Notes: generated from the letters alone by a model not told the origin. Counted from the stretch's first letter, positions 7,780 through 16,706 are shown. The stretch is 64,000 nucleotides of DNA from Anaeromyxobacter oryzae (GCF_023169945.1 NZ_AP025591.1:5390481-5454480); one strand, 5' to 3'. Numbers and translations: made by a program.

Positions 7780-10700
7780 CTAGAAGGCCGTCCGGACGTT
7801 CACCCGGTTCACCACCGGGTCGGGTCCCTGCTGGATCCACGCGCCCACCCAGTCCGTCCCGTCGTGCAGGACGGAGAGCCCGGCTTCGACGGGAGCGACG
7901 GACGGGGACGTGCCGCTCGAGAGGACCAGCGGCGGGTACGCCGTGCCGGCGGCCACGTCGATCTGTTTCAGGCTCGTGCTCGCGCCGTCGGCGACGCGCG
8001 CCAGCACCTTGTAGCGGGCGCCGTCGCTCGCGACGGCGAGGTCGGTCGCGACCAGGCCAGGCTGGATGGGCGAGCCCCACGCCCCCGCTGCGTACGACGC
8101 GAGCTGCACGCCGGAGCAGTCGAAGGCGGCGAGCCACCCGGTCGCCGACGGGGCGATCCTCGTGAGGCCGCAGTTTCCGGTCGAGGCGAGGACCGCGGGC
8201 GTGCCCCAGGTCGCGCCGGAGCGGAGCGCCGCGCGCGCCGCCGTCGCGTCGCCCCAGGCGACGGCGTAGCCGCCCGGGCCGGCGGCGAGGGCCGGGCCGG
8301 ACGAGACCGCCGCGCTGCCGGAGAACACGGTCGTGTCGGCCCCCCAGGACCACGCGCCGCTCGTGCTCGTCACGGTGGCGGAACGCGCGCGGACGTAGCG
8401 GCTGTTCGTGTTGACGTCCAGGTACCACGCCACGACGTACTCGCCCGGGCGAGCGGCGATCGCGGGCCGCTTCGCGGTCGTGGAGGTGCTGACGGTCACG
8501 CTGGCGCTCCAGCCCGCGGTGCCCTTGATCGCGGCGTTGATCAGCGCACCGCCGTACTCCCAGGTGGAGGCGTAGGTGCTGCCGTCCGACGCGACCGCAT
8601 GGCGCGATGCGTTCGTCTGCAGGGTCACCGGTGCGCCCCAGGTGTCGCCGGCGTACTCGACGGCGGTGAGGTTGGACGCCGAGAACGTCGGCATGTCCCG
8701 GAACACGACCAGGAACCCCGTCCCATCGGACGCGACCTCGGGGTCGCGGGCGTGCCGGGCCAGCCGCAACGGCGGCCCCCAGGCGCCGCCGCGGCGGAGC
8801 GCGGCGAAGACGGCGAGCATGCCCCCGTCGTCCTGGTGCCACGCGGCGAGCACGTCACCGTTGCCGTTGCGGGCGAGCCGCACCGCGGCGCCCGCGCTCC
8901 CCGGGACCGGCGGGTCCGACAGCAGCACCTCGGTGCCGAGGGTGGTGCCGTCGTACGTCTTCGCCTCGACTCGCGGTGCCGAACCGTCGTCGCGATCCCA
9001 GGCGAGGAGGGCGGGGCCACCGGCCCGCCCCGAGATGGTCACGTCCTTGACGTCCTCGGCCCAGCTCTCCGCCTGGACCTCGTTCATCCACGCGAACCCG
9101 CTCGCGGCCACGTCCTTGTTGACGGAGACGTGGGCAGGCGGGGAGCCGAGCGTCGCATTGATGCGCAGCGACGCAACGAACCCGTCGCCTGCAGGGGCGA
9201 CCGCCGAGGACACGACGTAGCCTGGGAGCGTCCCGGTGAGCTCGCGGCCTCCGGTCCAGTAGCTCGGTGTTCCTGGCTGGTACGTGGCACCGTACTTGTT
9301 CCACACCACGGCGAACCGGTTGCCGTTCGCCGCCGCCGAGATCGCGGACGCGGGCTCGCCCACCCCGGTGCTCAGGTTGGTCGCCGTGCCGAAGGTGCCC
9401 GTGCCGAGATCGGTCGACACCATCACCGCGCCCGTCGTCGTCCCCCACCCGACGCACGCGCGCGTGCCGCTCGCCGCGACGGCGGGAGCGAGCATCGTGG
9501 ACGTGCCCGAGGCGCCCGGAAGGAGCGTGGGGCTCCACGTGTGCGACACCGCGTTGTAGCGGCTCGTGTACACGGCCGTGCCGCTCGCCCGGTAGGCGGC
9601 GACGTAGGACGTGGTCCCGAGCGGCGCGACCGACGGGTAATCGGCCCTGCTCGCCCCGCTGTCTACGCTCCCCGTGACGAAATCCCAGGAGGTGCCGTTG
9701 TAGACGGCGCCGTAGACGTGATTGGTGGCGTAGTCGCTCCCCGCGATGGCGAAGCCGGTTCCGTTTCCCGCCAGGTCGAACGCCGGCCCGCTCGACTCGT
9801 AGCGGAGCTGCCAGTGCTTCGTGACGGTGCCCGGCGTCCCGTTCGTGAAGATCGCCGACTCGAGCGCGGAGTCCTTCTGGTTCTGCCAGGCCACGAGGAA
9901 CTTCGACCCGCTCGCCACGACCTTCGCGTTCACCGGGAGCTCCGGGGGCGCGATGCTCCGGTAGCTGTAGATCGCCTGTGCGGGCGTCCAAGTTCCGGTG
10001 GCGGCGGCGTAGTAGGACCACAGCAGCTTCGCGCCGGCGTACGTGTTCGCGCTGTAGATCGCGAGCCGGTTCCCGCTCGCGTCCTGCGCGACGCCGCGGT
10101 TGACGTAGTTCGCCGAGCCAGCGCCGCTCACCACGACCGGCGAGGTGACGGTCACGAACCACGAGGCGTGCGGGGCGGCGAGGGCGTGCCCGACCGGATC
10201 GCGCGCGGCGGTCGAGACCGCGACCGTGTAGCGCGTCGCGACGTCGAGCGGCGCCGCCGGCGTGAAGGCCCAGGTGCTGCCGGAGTCGAGCGCCACGGTC
10301 CCCGAGACTCGCCCGCCGGGCCCGGTCAGGGTGACCGCCTCCGCGACGGTGGCCGGGTCCATGGGCTCGCTGAACGTGACGCGCACCACGGCCCCGGCGG
10401 TGACGTCGCCCTGCGCGTCGCGCGGGCTCACCGCCACCACCGTCGGCGCGACGGTGTCGATCGCGTACGTCTGCGCCTGCGGAGCCTCGGCGTTTCCCGC
10501 GGCGTCCACCGAGAAGAAGCGGATCGTCGCCGACGAGGTGACGGCGATGGGCCCGGCGTACACGGGCGACGTCGTGGTCGGCTCGCTGCCGTCGAGCGTG
10601 TAGTACGTCGCCGCGCAGCCGCTGCCGGCGTCGGCGCAGGCCAGCGTGACGACCTGCGGGGCATCGAACGCCTTGCCGAGCGGCGTGGCCGACGTCGTGG

Positions 10701-11313
10701 GCGGCGTCGCGTCGACCACCTCGGCGACGACGCGCCCGGTGAACGTGAACCGCGTCGCGTCGGGCAACCGGAAGCGCCAGGTCGCCACCGCGCTCGCGCC
10801 CGTGCCGGCCAGCGTCCCGTAGGCGAAGAGCCCGTACTGGTCCGAGACCCCGTCGACCGCCGGCGCGCTGTTGCAGGCCTCACGACCGGTCGGCGTGATC
10901 GAGACGATCTCCACGTAGGCGTTTCGCAGCTCGTACCCTGCGTAGAACGAGCGCAGCCGGATGTCGCCCTCGAACCCGTCGACGGCGCCGCAGCCTCCGG
11001 CGACGGTGGCGGCGCGCTCCGTCACGAGCTCGACCGTGTTCGCCGGCCCCTGCCCGGGGACGCCGTCCTGCACGACCGGGACGTCGACGAACGCGGCGGC
11101 GACGTAGGGCCCGCTCACGGATGCCGAGGTGGACCGCTCGTCCGAGCCGAGCGCGAGCGTGCCGGCCACCGCGTCGACCTCGCCCGAGATCGTCGCGACC
11201 ACGCGCGACCGCGGCGACGGCTGCTGGGTGGGCGCGCCGGATCGCGTGCACGCAGTGAGAAGGGCGGCGCCCACGAGCGCACGCCGAGCGACGTCGAGCC
11301 AGTCCGGTCCCAT
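7780..11313 (-). CDS. large surface lipoprotein, CHB_HEX/Big_5 domains plus propeller-like repeats
   Basis: A 1177-residue protein starting at ATG 11313 behind a G-rich ribosome binding site. The signal ends in the lipobox LLTAC (Cys near residue 20). A chitobiase C-terminal-like domain (YYTLDGSEPTTTSPVYAGPI) and an Ig-like SbsA/Big_5 domain (VSPRDAQGDVTAGAVVRVTF, FSEPMDPATV) follow in the first third. The remaining 750 residues are about 45-residue repeats of the form W..P..L......A..P.VA..G...V.W, as in secreted beta-propellers. It is the first gene of the RiPP-like operon and probably sits on the outer membrane. No catalytic motif was found. It may be the partner or carrier of the modified peptide. 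Confidence 0.88.
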   Translation of the reverse strand: MGPDWLDVARRALVGAALLTACTRSGAPTQQPSPRSRVVATISGEVDAVAGTLALGSDERSTSASVSGPYVAAAFVDVPVVQDGVPGQGPANTVELVTERAATVAGGCGAVDGFEGDIRLRSFYAGYELRNAYVEIVSITPTGREACNSAPAVDGVSDQYGLFAYGTLAGTGASAVATWRFRLPDATRFTFTGRVVAEVVDATPPTTSATPLGKAFDAPQVVTLACADAGSGCAATYYTLDGSEPTTTSPVYAGPIAVTSSATIRFFSVDAAGNAEAPQAQTYAIDTVAPTVVAVSPRDAQGDVTAGAVVRVTFSEPMDPATVAEAVTLTGPGGRVSGTVALDSGSTWAFTPAAPLDVATRYTVAVSTAARDPVGHALAAPHASWFVTVTSPVVVSGAGSANYVNRGVAQDASGNRLAIYSANTYAGAKLLWSYYAAATGTWTPAQAIYSYRSIAPPELPVNAKVVASGSKFLVAWQNQKDSALESAIFTNGTPGTVTKHWQLRYESSGPAFDLAGNGTGFAIAGSDYATNHVYGAVYNGTSWDFVTGSVDSGASRADYPSVAPLGTTSYVAAYRASGTAVYTSRYNAVSHTWSPTLLPGASGTSTMLAPAVAASGTRACVGWGTTTGAVMVSTDLGTGTFGTATNLSTGVGEPASAISAAANGNRFAVVWNKYGATYQPGTPSYWTGGRELTGTLPGYVVSSAVAPAGDGFVASLRINATLGSPPAHVSVNKDVAASGFAWMNEVQAESWAEDVKDVTISGRAGGPALLAWDRDDGSAPRVEAKTYDGTTLGTEVLLSDPPVPGSAGAAVRLARNGNGDVLAAWHQDDGGMLAVFAALRRGGAWGPPLRLARHARDPEVASDGTGFLVVFRDMPTFSASNLTAVEYAGDTWGAPVTLQTNASRHAVASDGSTYASTWEYGGALINAAIKGTAGWSASVTVSTSTTAKRPAIAARPGEYVVAWYLDVNTNSRYVRARSATVTSTSGAWSWGADTTVFSGSAAVSSGPALAAGPGGYAVAWGDATAARAALRSGATWGTPAVLASTGNCGLTRIAPSATGWLAAFDCSGVQLASYAAGAWGSPIQPGLVATDLAVASDGARYKVLARVADGASTSLKQIDVAAGTAYPPLVLSSGTSPSVAPVEAGLSVLHDGTDWVGAWIQQGPDPVVNRVNVRTAF

Positions 11314-11371
11314 GTCCCCCCCACGAGGTGCCGAGCGGCGGTGACTCGCCGTGGCTGGTTCCCGGGGTGGA

Positions 11372-11401
11372 CGTATACCCGATCGGGGGCCGGCGAGTCC
11401 A
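11372..11401 (-). promoter_or_regulatory. candidate sigma-70-like promoter of the RiPP-like operon
   Basis: Reading the minus strand, TGGACT (11401-11396) and TATACG (11377-11372) are separated by 18 bases, and the -10-like box ends about 59 bases before the lipoprotein start codon. The match to consensus is partial, so this is only a candidate. Confidence 0.3.
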
Positions 11402-11590
11402 CGCTGCGTGGGGACGCCGGAGTGACTCACGGTGGTGGGCGTTCATCAGCCGGCGGGCTGGCTGGTGAGCTCGGTTGCACGCGCGCGTCGGTCCCGGGTG
11501 GCCGGCCGCGGGGCGTCGGGACGGTGAACCGTCGGTGAACCCGACGGGGAGACCTCTCCACCTCTCCGTTCACCTCGCGGCGCGCGCAAC

Positions 11591-12436
11591 CTACCGGTGA
11601 CCGCGCCCGCCGTGCCCTCCGAACCCGCCGCCGCGCCCGCCACCGCCACCGCCACTGCCGCCGGACCGCGGGGCCGCGGACCAGGAACCGCCTCGTCCCG
11701 CGGAGCCGCGGGGCGACGCGAAGCCGCCGCCGCCGTGTCCGCCGCCGACGAACGCGCGGGCGGATGGTGCCGGTCCCGCGCCGCGGAATCCGCCGCCGTA
11801 CGGCGCCGGCCTCCCCGCGTACCCGCCGCGGGAAGCGGGGAAGGCGCGGCCCCCGTACGAACCGCCGCCGTACGGCGCCGGCCTCGCCGCGTAGCCGCCG
11901 CGGTACCCGGGGACCGGCCGGCCGGCGTAATACCCACCGTGATACGCCGGCGCGTAATGCCAGCGGGATGGGTACCGCCACCAGCCATGGCCGTACCAGG
12001 CAAACCGCACCGGCCCGATCGTGCCGAAGAAGGGCCACGGTCCGATGCCCCAGATCCAGGGCGCCGAGATCCACGTCCAGCAGGCGTCGGCGGGGTAGTA
12101 GACGTAAGCGTACGGCGAGCCGTACCCGCCGGGCGGAACGTAGGCGTACGCGTCCGAGTACGGCATCCAGATCCACCCGTACTGCTGCGTGTAGACCCAC
12201 TGGCCCGGCGGGACCGCCGCGGGGGCCTGCGGTTGCCCGTAAGCTTCAGGCGTTGCGGTCGGCGGTGCGGGCGGAAGGTCGGTCGGCGCCTGGGTCCCGG
12301 GGGCGCTGGAGTCCGGGGCGGCCGGCGCGGCACCCGCGCCCTCGTCCGTCCATTCTTCGTCGTACTGGGCATGAGTCGCGATCGGGATGAGGCCGAGCAC
12401 GCCCGAAAGCACCAGCGTCACGATCCGCTTGGTCAT
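11591..12436 (-). CDS. secreted Gly/Tyr-rich protein of unknown function
   Basis: A 281-residue protein with a Sec signal (MTKRIVTLVLSGVLGLIPIATHA), an acidic Pro/Ala-rich linker, then an aromatic block (QYGWIWMPYSDAYAYVPPGG, followed by WTWISAPWIWGIGPWPFF) and a C-terminal half of Gly/Arg/Tyr-rich imperfect repeats such as ARPAPYGGG. Related YXWIWMPY proteins are common in myxobacteria as exported proteins of unknown function. The ATG at 12436 is chosen because the mature signal starts there; an upstream in-frame start at 12463 is possible. It is transcribed in the same direction as the RiPP-like operon but 277 bases upstream of it, so it is probably a separate unit. Confidence 0.8.
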   Translation of the reverse strand: MTKRIVTLVLSGVLGLIPIATHAQYDEEWTDEGAGAAPAAPDSSAPGTQAPTDLPPAPPTATPEAYGQPQAPAAVPPGQWVYTQQYGWIWMPYSDAYAYVPPGGYGSPYAYVYYPADACWTWISAPWIWGIGPWPFFGTIGPVRFAWYGHGWWRYPSRWHYAPAYHGGYYAGRPVPGYRGGYAARPAPYGGGSYGGRAFPASRGGYAGRPAPYGGGFRGAGPAPSARAFVGGGHGGGGFASPRGSAGRGGSWSAAPRSGGSGGGGGGRGGGFGGHGGRGHR

Positions 12437-12686
12437 GGTCGTCACCTGCCCCGAGTGGAGCATAGGGCGTGCCGCTCGACGGTTCGCGAATCACTGGACT
12501 ATTCCGGCGCCCCGCGTGCCCTGTCGGCACGCGGACGTGACCCCCGCGCACGGTCTCGGCGGGGTCGGGCCGCGCGGCCGCAGGTCCCGCGGTGCCGATC
12601 GTGCGTCGTGCAGGCGGCCGGCCGTGCCATCGAGGCCCGGCGCGGACCTGGCGTCTCGCGTCGGGCCGCGCTCTCGCCGCCGACGG

Positions 12687-12869
12687 CTACGTGTACGTCC
12701 ACTGGATCTGGGTGAACGAGAATTGACAGCTCTCCGTCGGGCGGGAATCGGCACCGGCTGCAGAAGGACCGGCCTTGGCGCCACCACCCCCGGAGGCGGC
12801 GCTCAGCTCCTCATCGTCCAGCCGTCGGGGGGCAGGCACCGTCTTCGGGTTCTCGCGCTTGGTCTTCAT
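12687..12869 (-). CDS. 60-residue double-glycine-leader peptide
   Basis: A small peptide with an excellent ribosome binding site (AGGAGGTCGCC before ATG 12869). Residues 17-30 read LDDEELSAASGGGG, the acidic amphipathic leader and Gly-Gly site typical of peptides cut and exported by C39-peptidase ABC transporters. The predicted released part is about 30 residues and ends in a hydrophobic aromatic strand, CQFSFTQIQWTYT, with a single Cys. The tail is reminiscent of the last strand of Hcp-type tube proteins, which may be chance. No matching peptidase or modification gene is adjacent. It could be a bacteriocin-like or signalling peptide; the function is unknown. Confidence 0.62.
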   Translation of the reverse strand: MKTKRENPKTVPAPRRLDDEELSAASGGGGAKAGPSAAGADSRPTESCQFSFTQIQWTYT

Positions 12870-13126
12870 GGCGACCTCCTAGGTCTGATGGCTTGGATGG
12901 TCGAGCGTGCAGGATCTGACAGGCCGCCTCGCGATCAGGTCGTCGAGCTCGGCGCAGGGCCGCGTGAGGCGCCGCGCTCGCAGGCTTGAAGAGCCACCGT
13001 GGGCTACCGCTGTCGCTCGGCGAGCGCTCGCCCGCGCGGGCATTCGCGCCGCACGCGCGTGGGGCGCCCTGCGCACCCCGCGGCGCTCACCATCGGTCGC
13101 TTACATGATTGCCGAGGAGGTAGATC

Positions 13127-13507
13127 ATGTTTGCCACTTCGGAACGCGAACCGCCCGAGAAGAGGCTGCACGCCGGTGGTTGGGGCCTGCTCTTCATCTG
13201 GGTGGGCATCGCCCTGGCGACCCGCATCGGCTGGGGCGCCACGCTCGTCGGCGTCGGGCTCATCACGCTCGGCGTCCAGGTCGCGCGGAAGCTGATGGGG
13301 CTCGCGCTCGATCGCTTCTCGCTCACCGTCGGAGGCCTCTTCGTCGCGGGTGGGATCTGGGAGAGCGTCAGCGGGAGCGTCGAGCTCGTGCCGCTGTTGT
13401 GCATCGGCCTGGGCGTCGCGCTCATCGTGTCCGCGCTCGCCGGTTGGCCGCGGCGGCACGTCGACTCCGGCGCGCCCGGTGCGCCGGCGACGCACCGGCC
13501 GGCGTGA
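13127..13507 (+). CDS. small integral membrane protein
   Basis: A 126-residue protein preceded by GAGGAGGTAGATC. Three to four hydrophobic helices are visible (GGWGLLFIWVGIALATRIGW, the GATLVGVGLITLGVQVA stretch, SLTVGGLFVAGGIWESV and LVPLLCIGLGVALIVSALAG). The tail is Pro/Ala-rich and cytoplasmic-looking. No enzyme motif was recognised. Such proteins are annotated only as membrane proteins of unknown function. Confidence 0.75.
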   Translation: MFATSEREPPEKRLHAGGWGLLFIWVGIALATRIGWGATLVGVGLITLGVQVARKLMGLALDRFSLTVGGLFVAGGIWESVSGSVELVPLLCIGLGVALIVSALAGWPRRHVDSGAPGAPATHRPA

Positions 13508-13556
13508 GTCCAGGCACGAGGCGCGGTGAGGCGAACGCGGGCGGCAAGGCTCGCGG

Positions 13557-14762
13557 TCAGAACATCGGCGTCGGAACGCTCCCCCAACCCGTGCCCGGTC
13601 CAAGGGCCTGGACGTCGAGGAGCGTGAGCGTGTGCATGTCGACGTCGATGTAGAACCGTGGGACGCGAACGGCGCCGACGGCGAAGAGCGAGGACGGATC
13701 GACATGGGCGCCGTCGCCGTTGGTCCGGACCTGAAGAAAGATGATCCGCCTGGCGGTGACGCTCGGCGGGACGTTGCCGGTCGCGTTTCCCGCCTGATGC
13801 ATCATCATGTGCCCACCCTCCAGGTGCCGGAACGGGTGGAAGATCCAGTCGAGGATCATCGGCACGGTCTGGTGATGCTCGTACAGGCGATACGCGGGGC
13901 CCGTGTCGGCGATCATCCCCTGCATCACGTATCGAACTGGGACGGAGTAACCGAGGACGGCACCGTTCCTGGGGAGGCGGGACTCGACCTCCGGCAGCTC
14001 GAGCACGTCCTCCATGCGGTGCTGGAGCATGACCCCGTCACCCGGAAGGATCGCCAGCACCCATACCCTTCCGTTGGACCAGAGCGGCAGCTCCTCGATG
14101 GTGTAGGCACGGAGCGCGAACGCACTCCCCAGTGAGACGGCGAGGATGAGCAGAAGCCCGAGCGCGGAACGCAGGGCTGCGGACCTCGGACCTGGAATGC
14201 GCGCGAGCAGGCCCTCCACGCTCCGGGGCAAGAACCTTCCAGTTCGGGACATGTACGCTCGGTACTGGTCTCCGAAGGCTCCGACCATCCGGCGCTCCTC
14301 GTCCCGTGCGAGCAGGACGTAGAGCGCGATCATGACGGTCCAGAGCACGAGCGTGAGAAAGCGTGGCCAGAGGATGGCGAGCCCGAGGCCGGTCACGGAC
14401 AGGGATAGGTATTGCGGGTGCCGGATCCAGGCGTAGAGGCCGCCCAGCGCCGGACCGCGGCGCGCGAGCTTGTGGAAGTACACCTGCCCCGCACAGATGA
14501 GGAACGCGATCGCGCCTGCCACGAACAGCACGGAGCCGGCCACGCGAATGGCCTTCAGGAAGAATCCCGGCGGCGAGACCATGTGCGGCAGGAAGAAGTC
14601 GGCGAGCCAGTGAGTGGCTGGCCATCGCGCGAGCAGGAGCAGGAACGGGTTGAAGACCGAGTAGAAGAACGCAGCGAACGGGCTGATCATCACCAGGACT
14701 TCGAGAGCGATGATGAAGTACAGCAGGACGACTCCGCCGATGATGGAGCGCGACCTGTTCAT
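13557..14762 (-). CDS. isoprenylcysteine carboxyl methyltransferase-like (ICMT/PEMT) membrane protein
   Basis: A 401-residue protein with two N-terminal transmembrane helices, further helices near residues 80 and 120, and the PEMT/ICMT signature LYAWIRHPQYLSL (RHPxY binds SAM) followed by DEERRMVGAFGDQYRAY. These are the conserved elements of membrane methyltransferases that act on lipids or thiols. After another helix, the C-terminal 170 residues form a soluble domain with no recognised family, which is not usual for ICMT. The start at 14762 has GGAG about ten bases upstream. The gene may share transcription with the small membrane protein at 14921-15136. Confidence 0.83.
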   Translation of the reverse strand: MNRSRSIIGGVVLLYFIIALEVLVMISPFAAFFYSVFNPFLLLLARWPATHWLADFFLPHMVSPPGFFLKAIRVAGSVLFVAGAIAFLICAGQVYFHKLARRGPALGGLYAWIRHPQYLSLSVTGLGLAILWPRFLTLVLWTVMIALYVLLARDEERRMVGAFGDQYRAYMSRTGRFLPRSVEGLLARIPGPRSAALRSALGLLLILAVSLGSAFALRAYTIEELPLWSNGRVWVLAILPGDGVMLQHRMEDVLELPEVESRLPRNGAVLGYSVPVRYVMQGMIADTGPAYRLYEHHQTVPMILDWIFHPFRHLEGGHMMMHQAGNATGNVPPSVTARRIIFLQVRTNGDGAHVDPSSLFAVGAVRVPRFYIDVDMHTLTLLDVQALGPGTGWGSVPTPMF

Positions 14763-14920
14763 GCGAGTGGCTCCGTGCGTTCTCCGCGTGGCTGGCCGTC
14801 CGCGTGACTGGCAGGCACCCAGGCCCTCGGTCGTTCGGGTGCTCGGCGAGGAGCTCCATCTTCTCACGGGCGCTTCGGCGCGCCTCGTGAGCGGGGACCG
14901 CAGCAGCCGTGTCTTCTCCC

Positions 14921-15136
14921 TCAGCTCGGGTTGCGCATCAGCTTCCGGACGTCGTCCTTCAAGGTCTCGACCTCGCGCTGCAGGCCCGAGACATCTCCGG
15001 AGGTGCGCCGGCGTCCGCCCATGCATCCGAAGCCACGGAAACAGACGAAGAACATGATGCCCATGAGGACGAAACCGATCAGCGGCAGGATCCACCAGTA
15101 AGCGGCGGTCGTTCCCCAGTATCCACACCACGGCAT
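14921..15136 (-). CDS. small membrane protein with C-terminal coiled coil
   Basis: 71 residues, ribosome binding site AGGAGG before ATG 15136. One transmembrane helix (WWILPLIGFVLMGIMFFVCF) is followed by a Cys/Gly turn and a heptad-like helix (VSGLQREVETLKDDVRKLM). The layout, a single anchor plus short coiled coil, is frequent in small membrane proteins that assemble with partners. It lies 158 bases upstream of the ICMT-like gene in the same direction, so the two may be co-transcribed. Function unknown. Confidence 0.72.
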   Translation of the reverse strand: MPWCGYWGTTAAYWWILPLIGFVLMGIMFFVCFRGFGCMGGRRRTSGDVSGLQREVETLKDDVRKLMRNPS

Positions 15137-15388
15137 GGGACTGCCTCCTTCGACGTCGTTTCACCGTACGTCGGCCCCTTCGTCCACGCGACCTCGGCGG
15201 CGTACGGGTTCGTCTCCTCCGTCGACGAACCGGGGACGTGAAACGATATGGCTCGGAGCGAGCTCGGCCGGCTCGTCTGCTGATCGTCGACCAGGCGGCG
15301 GTCGCGCCCGCGTGCTTCGGCCGGGGATACCGTTCTTTCCGGTGTGAGGGAGCAGCGCGACGGCTCATCCTGCTTCTCGGGAGCAGCC

Positions 15389-16273
15389 ATGCCAGTGAGC
15401 TCCATCGCGACGTCCGGAGTCGTCACCGGGCTGCAGCGGGACGTTCAGACGCCGATGGGCAGGTGGGGGTACGCCATCCACGGTGCGCGGCGGCGGCCGG
15501 ACGATCCCGACATCCTCCTCGCCCACGGCCTCTTCATCGACTCGGCCATGTGGCGGGCCCAGATCGAGCCGCTGGCCCGGCTCGGGCGGGTGGTGGTGCT
15601 CGACATGCCAGGCCACGGGCGGAGCGAGGTCCCGCCGCCGTTCGATCTTCCCCAGCACGCCGACGCGCTCGCCGGTGCGATGCCAGCGATGGACATCCGG
15701 CGTGCCGTCTGCATCGGCTGGTCCTGGGGCGGGTCGCTCGCGCTGCACCTTGCGTTGCGGCATCCGGACCGCGTGTCCGCCCTGGCCGTGCTCGATACGA
15801 CGGCCGAGGCGCCGACCCGGTATCGAAAGGTGAAGTACCGGCTCCTCGTGGAGATCGTGCGGCGCTTCGGACTGACTCCGTGGCTGGCGAGAACACAGAT
15901 CGCGCCGACCATGTTCTCGCCCCGGTCGCGTCGGGAGCGTCCCGAGCTCGTCGACGAGTTCGTGCGCAGCGCGACTGCGCTCCCGCGCGAGGCGTTGATC
16001 CGCGGTGCGCTGGCCGTCGCCATCGATGCGCCCGACATCCTCGACCGTCTCGGCGCAGTGGAGATCCCGTCGCTCGTCGTCTGTGGAACGGAGGACCGTG
16101 GGTATCCGCCCGAGGCGAGCGAACGCATGGCGCGGGGGATTCCAGGCGCACAGTTGCGCTGGATCGAAGGCGCGGGTCACCTGAGCCCGATGGAGCGGCC
16201 CGATGACGTGAACCGCGCGCTGGTGTCGTTCGTGTCGGCGCAGCTGAACGTGAACGCGTCGGGGCCCGCCTGA
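15389..16273 (+). CDS. alpha/beta hydrolase
   Basis: A 294-residue alpha/beta-hydrolase-fold protein. The nucleophile elbow is GWSWGG with Ser112; the oxyanion strand HGLFIDSAMW, the DMPGHGRS motif and the catalytic His in EGAGHLSPMERP are all present. The likely acid is Asp in VCGTEDRGYP. No signal peptide, so cytoplasmic. The substrate is not predictable; sequence style is that of haloperoxidase/esterase or lactonase-like members. The ATG at 15389 follows GGGAGC; an upstream in-frame start at 15344 has no better site. Confidence 0.88.
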   Translation: MPVSSIATSGVVTGLQRDVQTPMGRWGYAIHGARRRPDDPDILLAHGLFIDSAMWRAQIEPLARLGRVVVLDMPGHGRSEVPPPFDLPQHADALAGAMPAMDIRRAVCIGWSWGGSLALHLALRHPDRVSALAVLDTTAEAPTRYRKVKYRLLVEIVRRFGLTPWLARTQIAPTMFSPRSRRERPELVDEFVRSATALPREALIRGALAVAIDAPDILDRLGAVEIPSLVVCGTEDRGYPPEASERMARGIPGAQLRWIEGAGHLSPMERPDDVNRALVSFVSAQLNVNASGPA

Positions 16274-16343
16274 TGCCGAGGGAAGGTCGCGCCCCTCGTT
16301 CGAGCAAGGCCCGCCACGTAGACGCGGCGCCGCTCAGGCGGCC

Positions 16344-16562
16344 CTACTTGTCGCGATACGTGATGCGGCCGCGAGTCAGGTCGTACGGAGACAGCTCCAC
16401 CTTCACCCGGTCGCCCGTGATGATGCGGATGTGGAACCTCTTCATCTTGCCGGATGCATAGGCCAGCACCACGGGGCCCTGATCGAGCTTCACCCGGTAC
16501 ATGCCACCGCTCGACTCCTCCACCTTGCCCTGCACCTCGATGCCTTCTTCCTTTTCGCTCAT
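16344..16562 (-). CDS. infA: translation initiation factor IF-1
   Basis: A 72-residue S1/OB-fold protein containing the IF-1 core [18 protein letters not shown] and the conserved C-terminal [15 protein letters not shown]-1 occupies the ribosomal A site during initiation together with IF-2 and IF-3. The start is preceded by AAGGAGAGCG. It stands alone rather than in a ribosomal protein operon. A stable hairpin and a consensus -10 box lie upstream in its leader. The N-terminus ([12 protein letters not shown]) is more acidic than the usual MAKED form. Confidence 0.97.
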   Translation of the reverse strand: MSEKEEGIEVQGKVEESSGGMYRVKLDQGPVVLAYASGKMKRFHIRIITGDRVKVELSPYDLTRGRITYRDK

Positions 16563-16635
16563 CGCTCTCCTTGGTCAGTCCATCGGATCGTGGTCGCCGA
16601 GCCGGACCCGGTACGGAGTCCAGCCCAGAAAGACG

Positions 16636-16658
16636 AAGCCCCCGACGACCGGGGGCTT
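16636..16658 (-). terminator. GC-rich hairpin between 16769-17137 gene and infA (terminator or leader attenuator)
   Basis: AAGCCCCCG and CGGGGGCTT form a 9-bp perfect stem around a 5-base loop, followed on the minus strand by CGTCTTTCT. It is downstream of the secreted-protein gene ending at 16769. It is also downstream of the -10 box at 16707-16712, so it lies inside the predicted infA leader and may act as an attenuator there. Confidence 0.55.
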
Positions 16659-16706
16659 CTGAAATGGAGGCGCCGAGGATCGATCCAGGTCCTTGGGCGC
16701 TCCTGC

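Noticed and set aside
7864-11538. A 1224-residue plus-strand open frame opposite the giant lipoprotein
   Set aside because: It is Arg/Ala/Gly-rich shadow sequence of a high-GC coding strand. The minus strand gives a lipoprotein signal and recognisable domains.
16664-16690. tmRNA or tRNA 3' end on the minus strand (CGGCGCCTCCA with a T-arm-like GATCGATC)
   Set aside because: The T-stem has a mismatch, the loop lacks TTCGA, and no matching acceptor 5' half was found at tmRNA or tRNA distance. Left as a chance resemblance.
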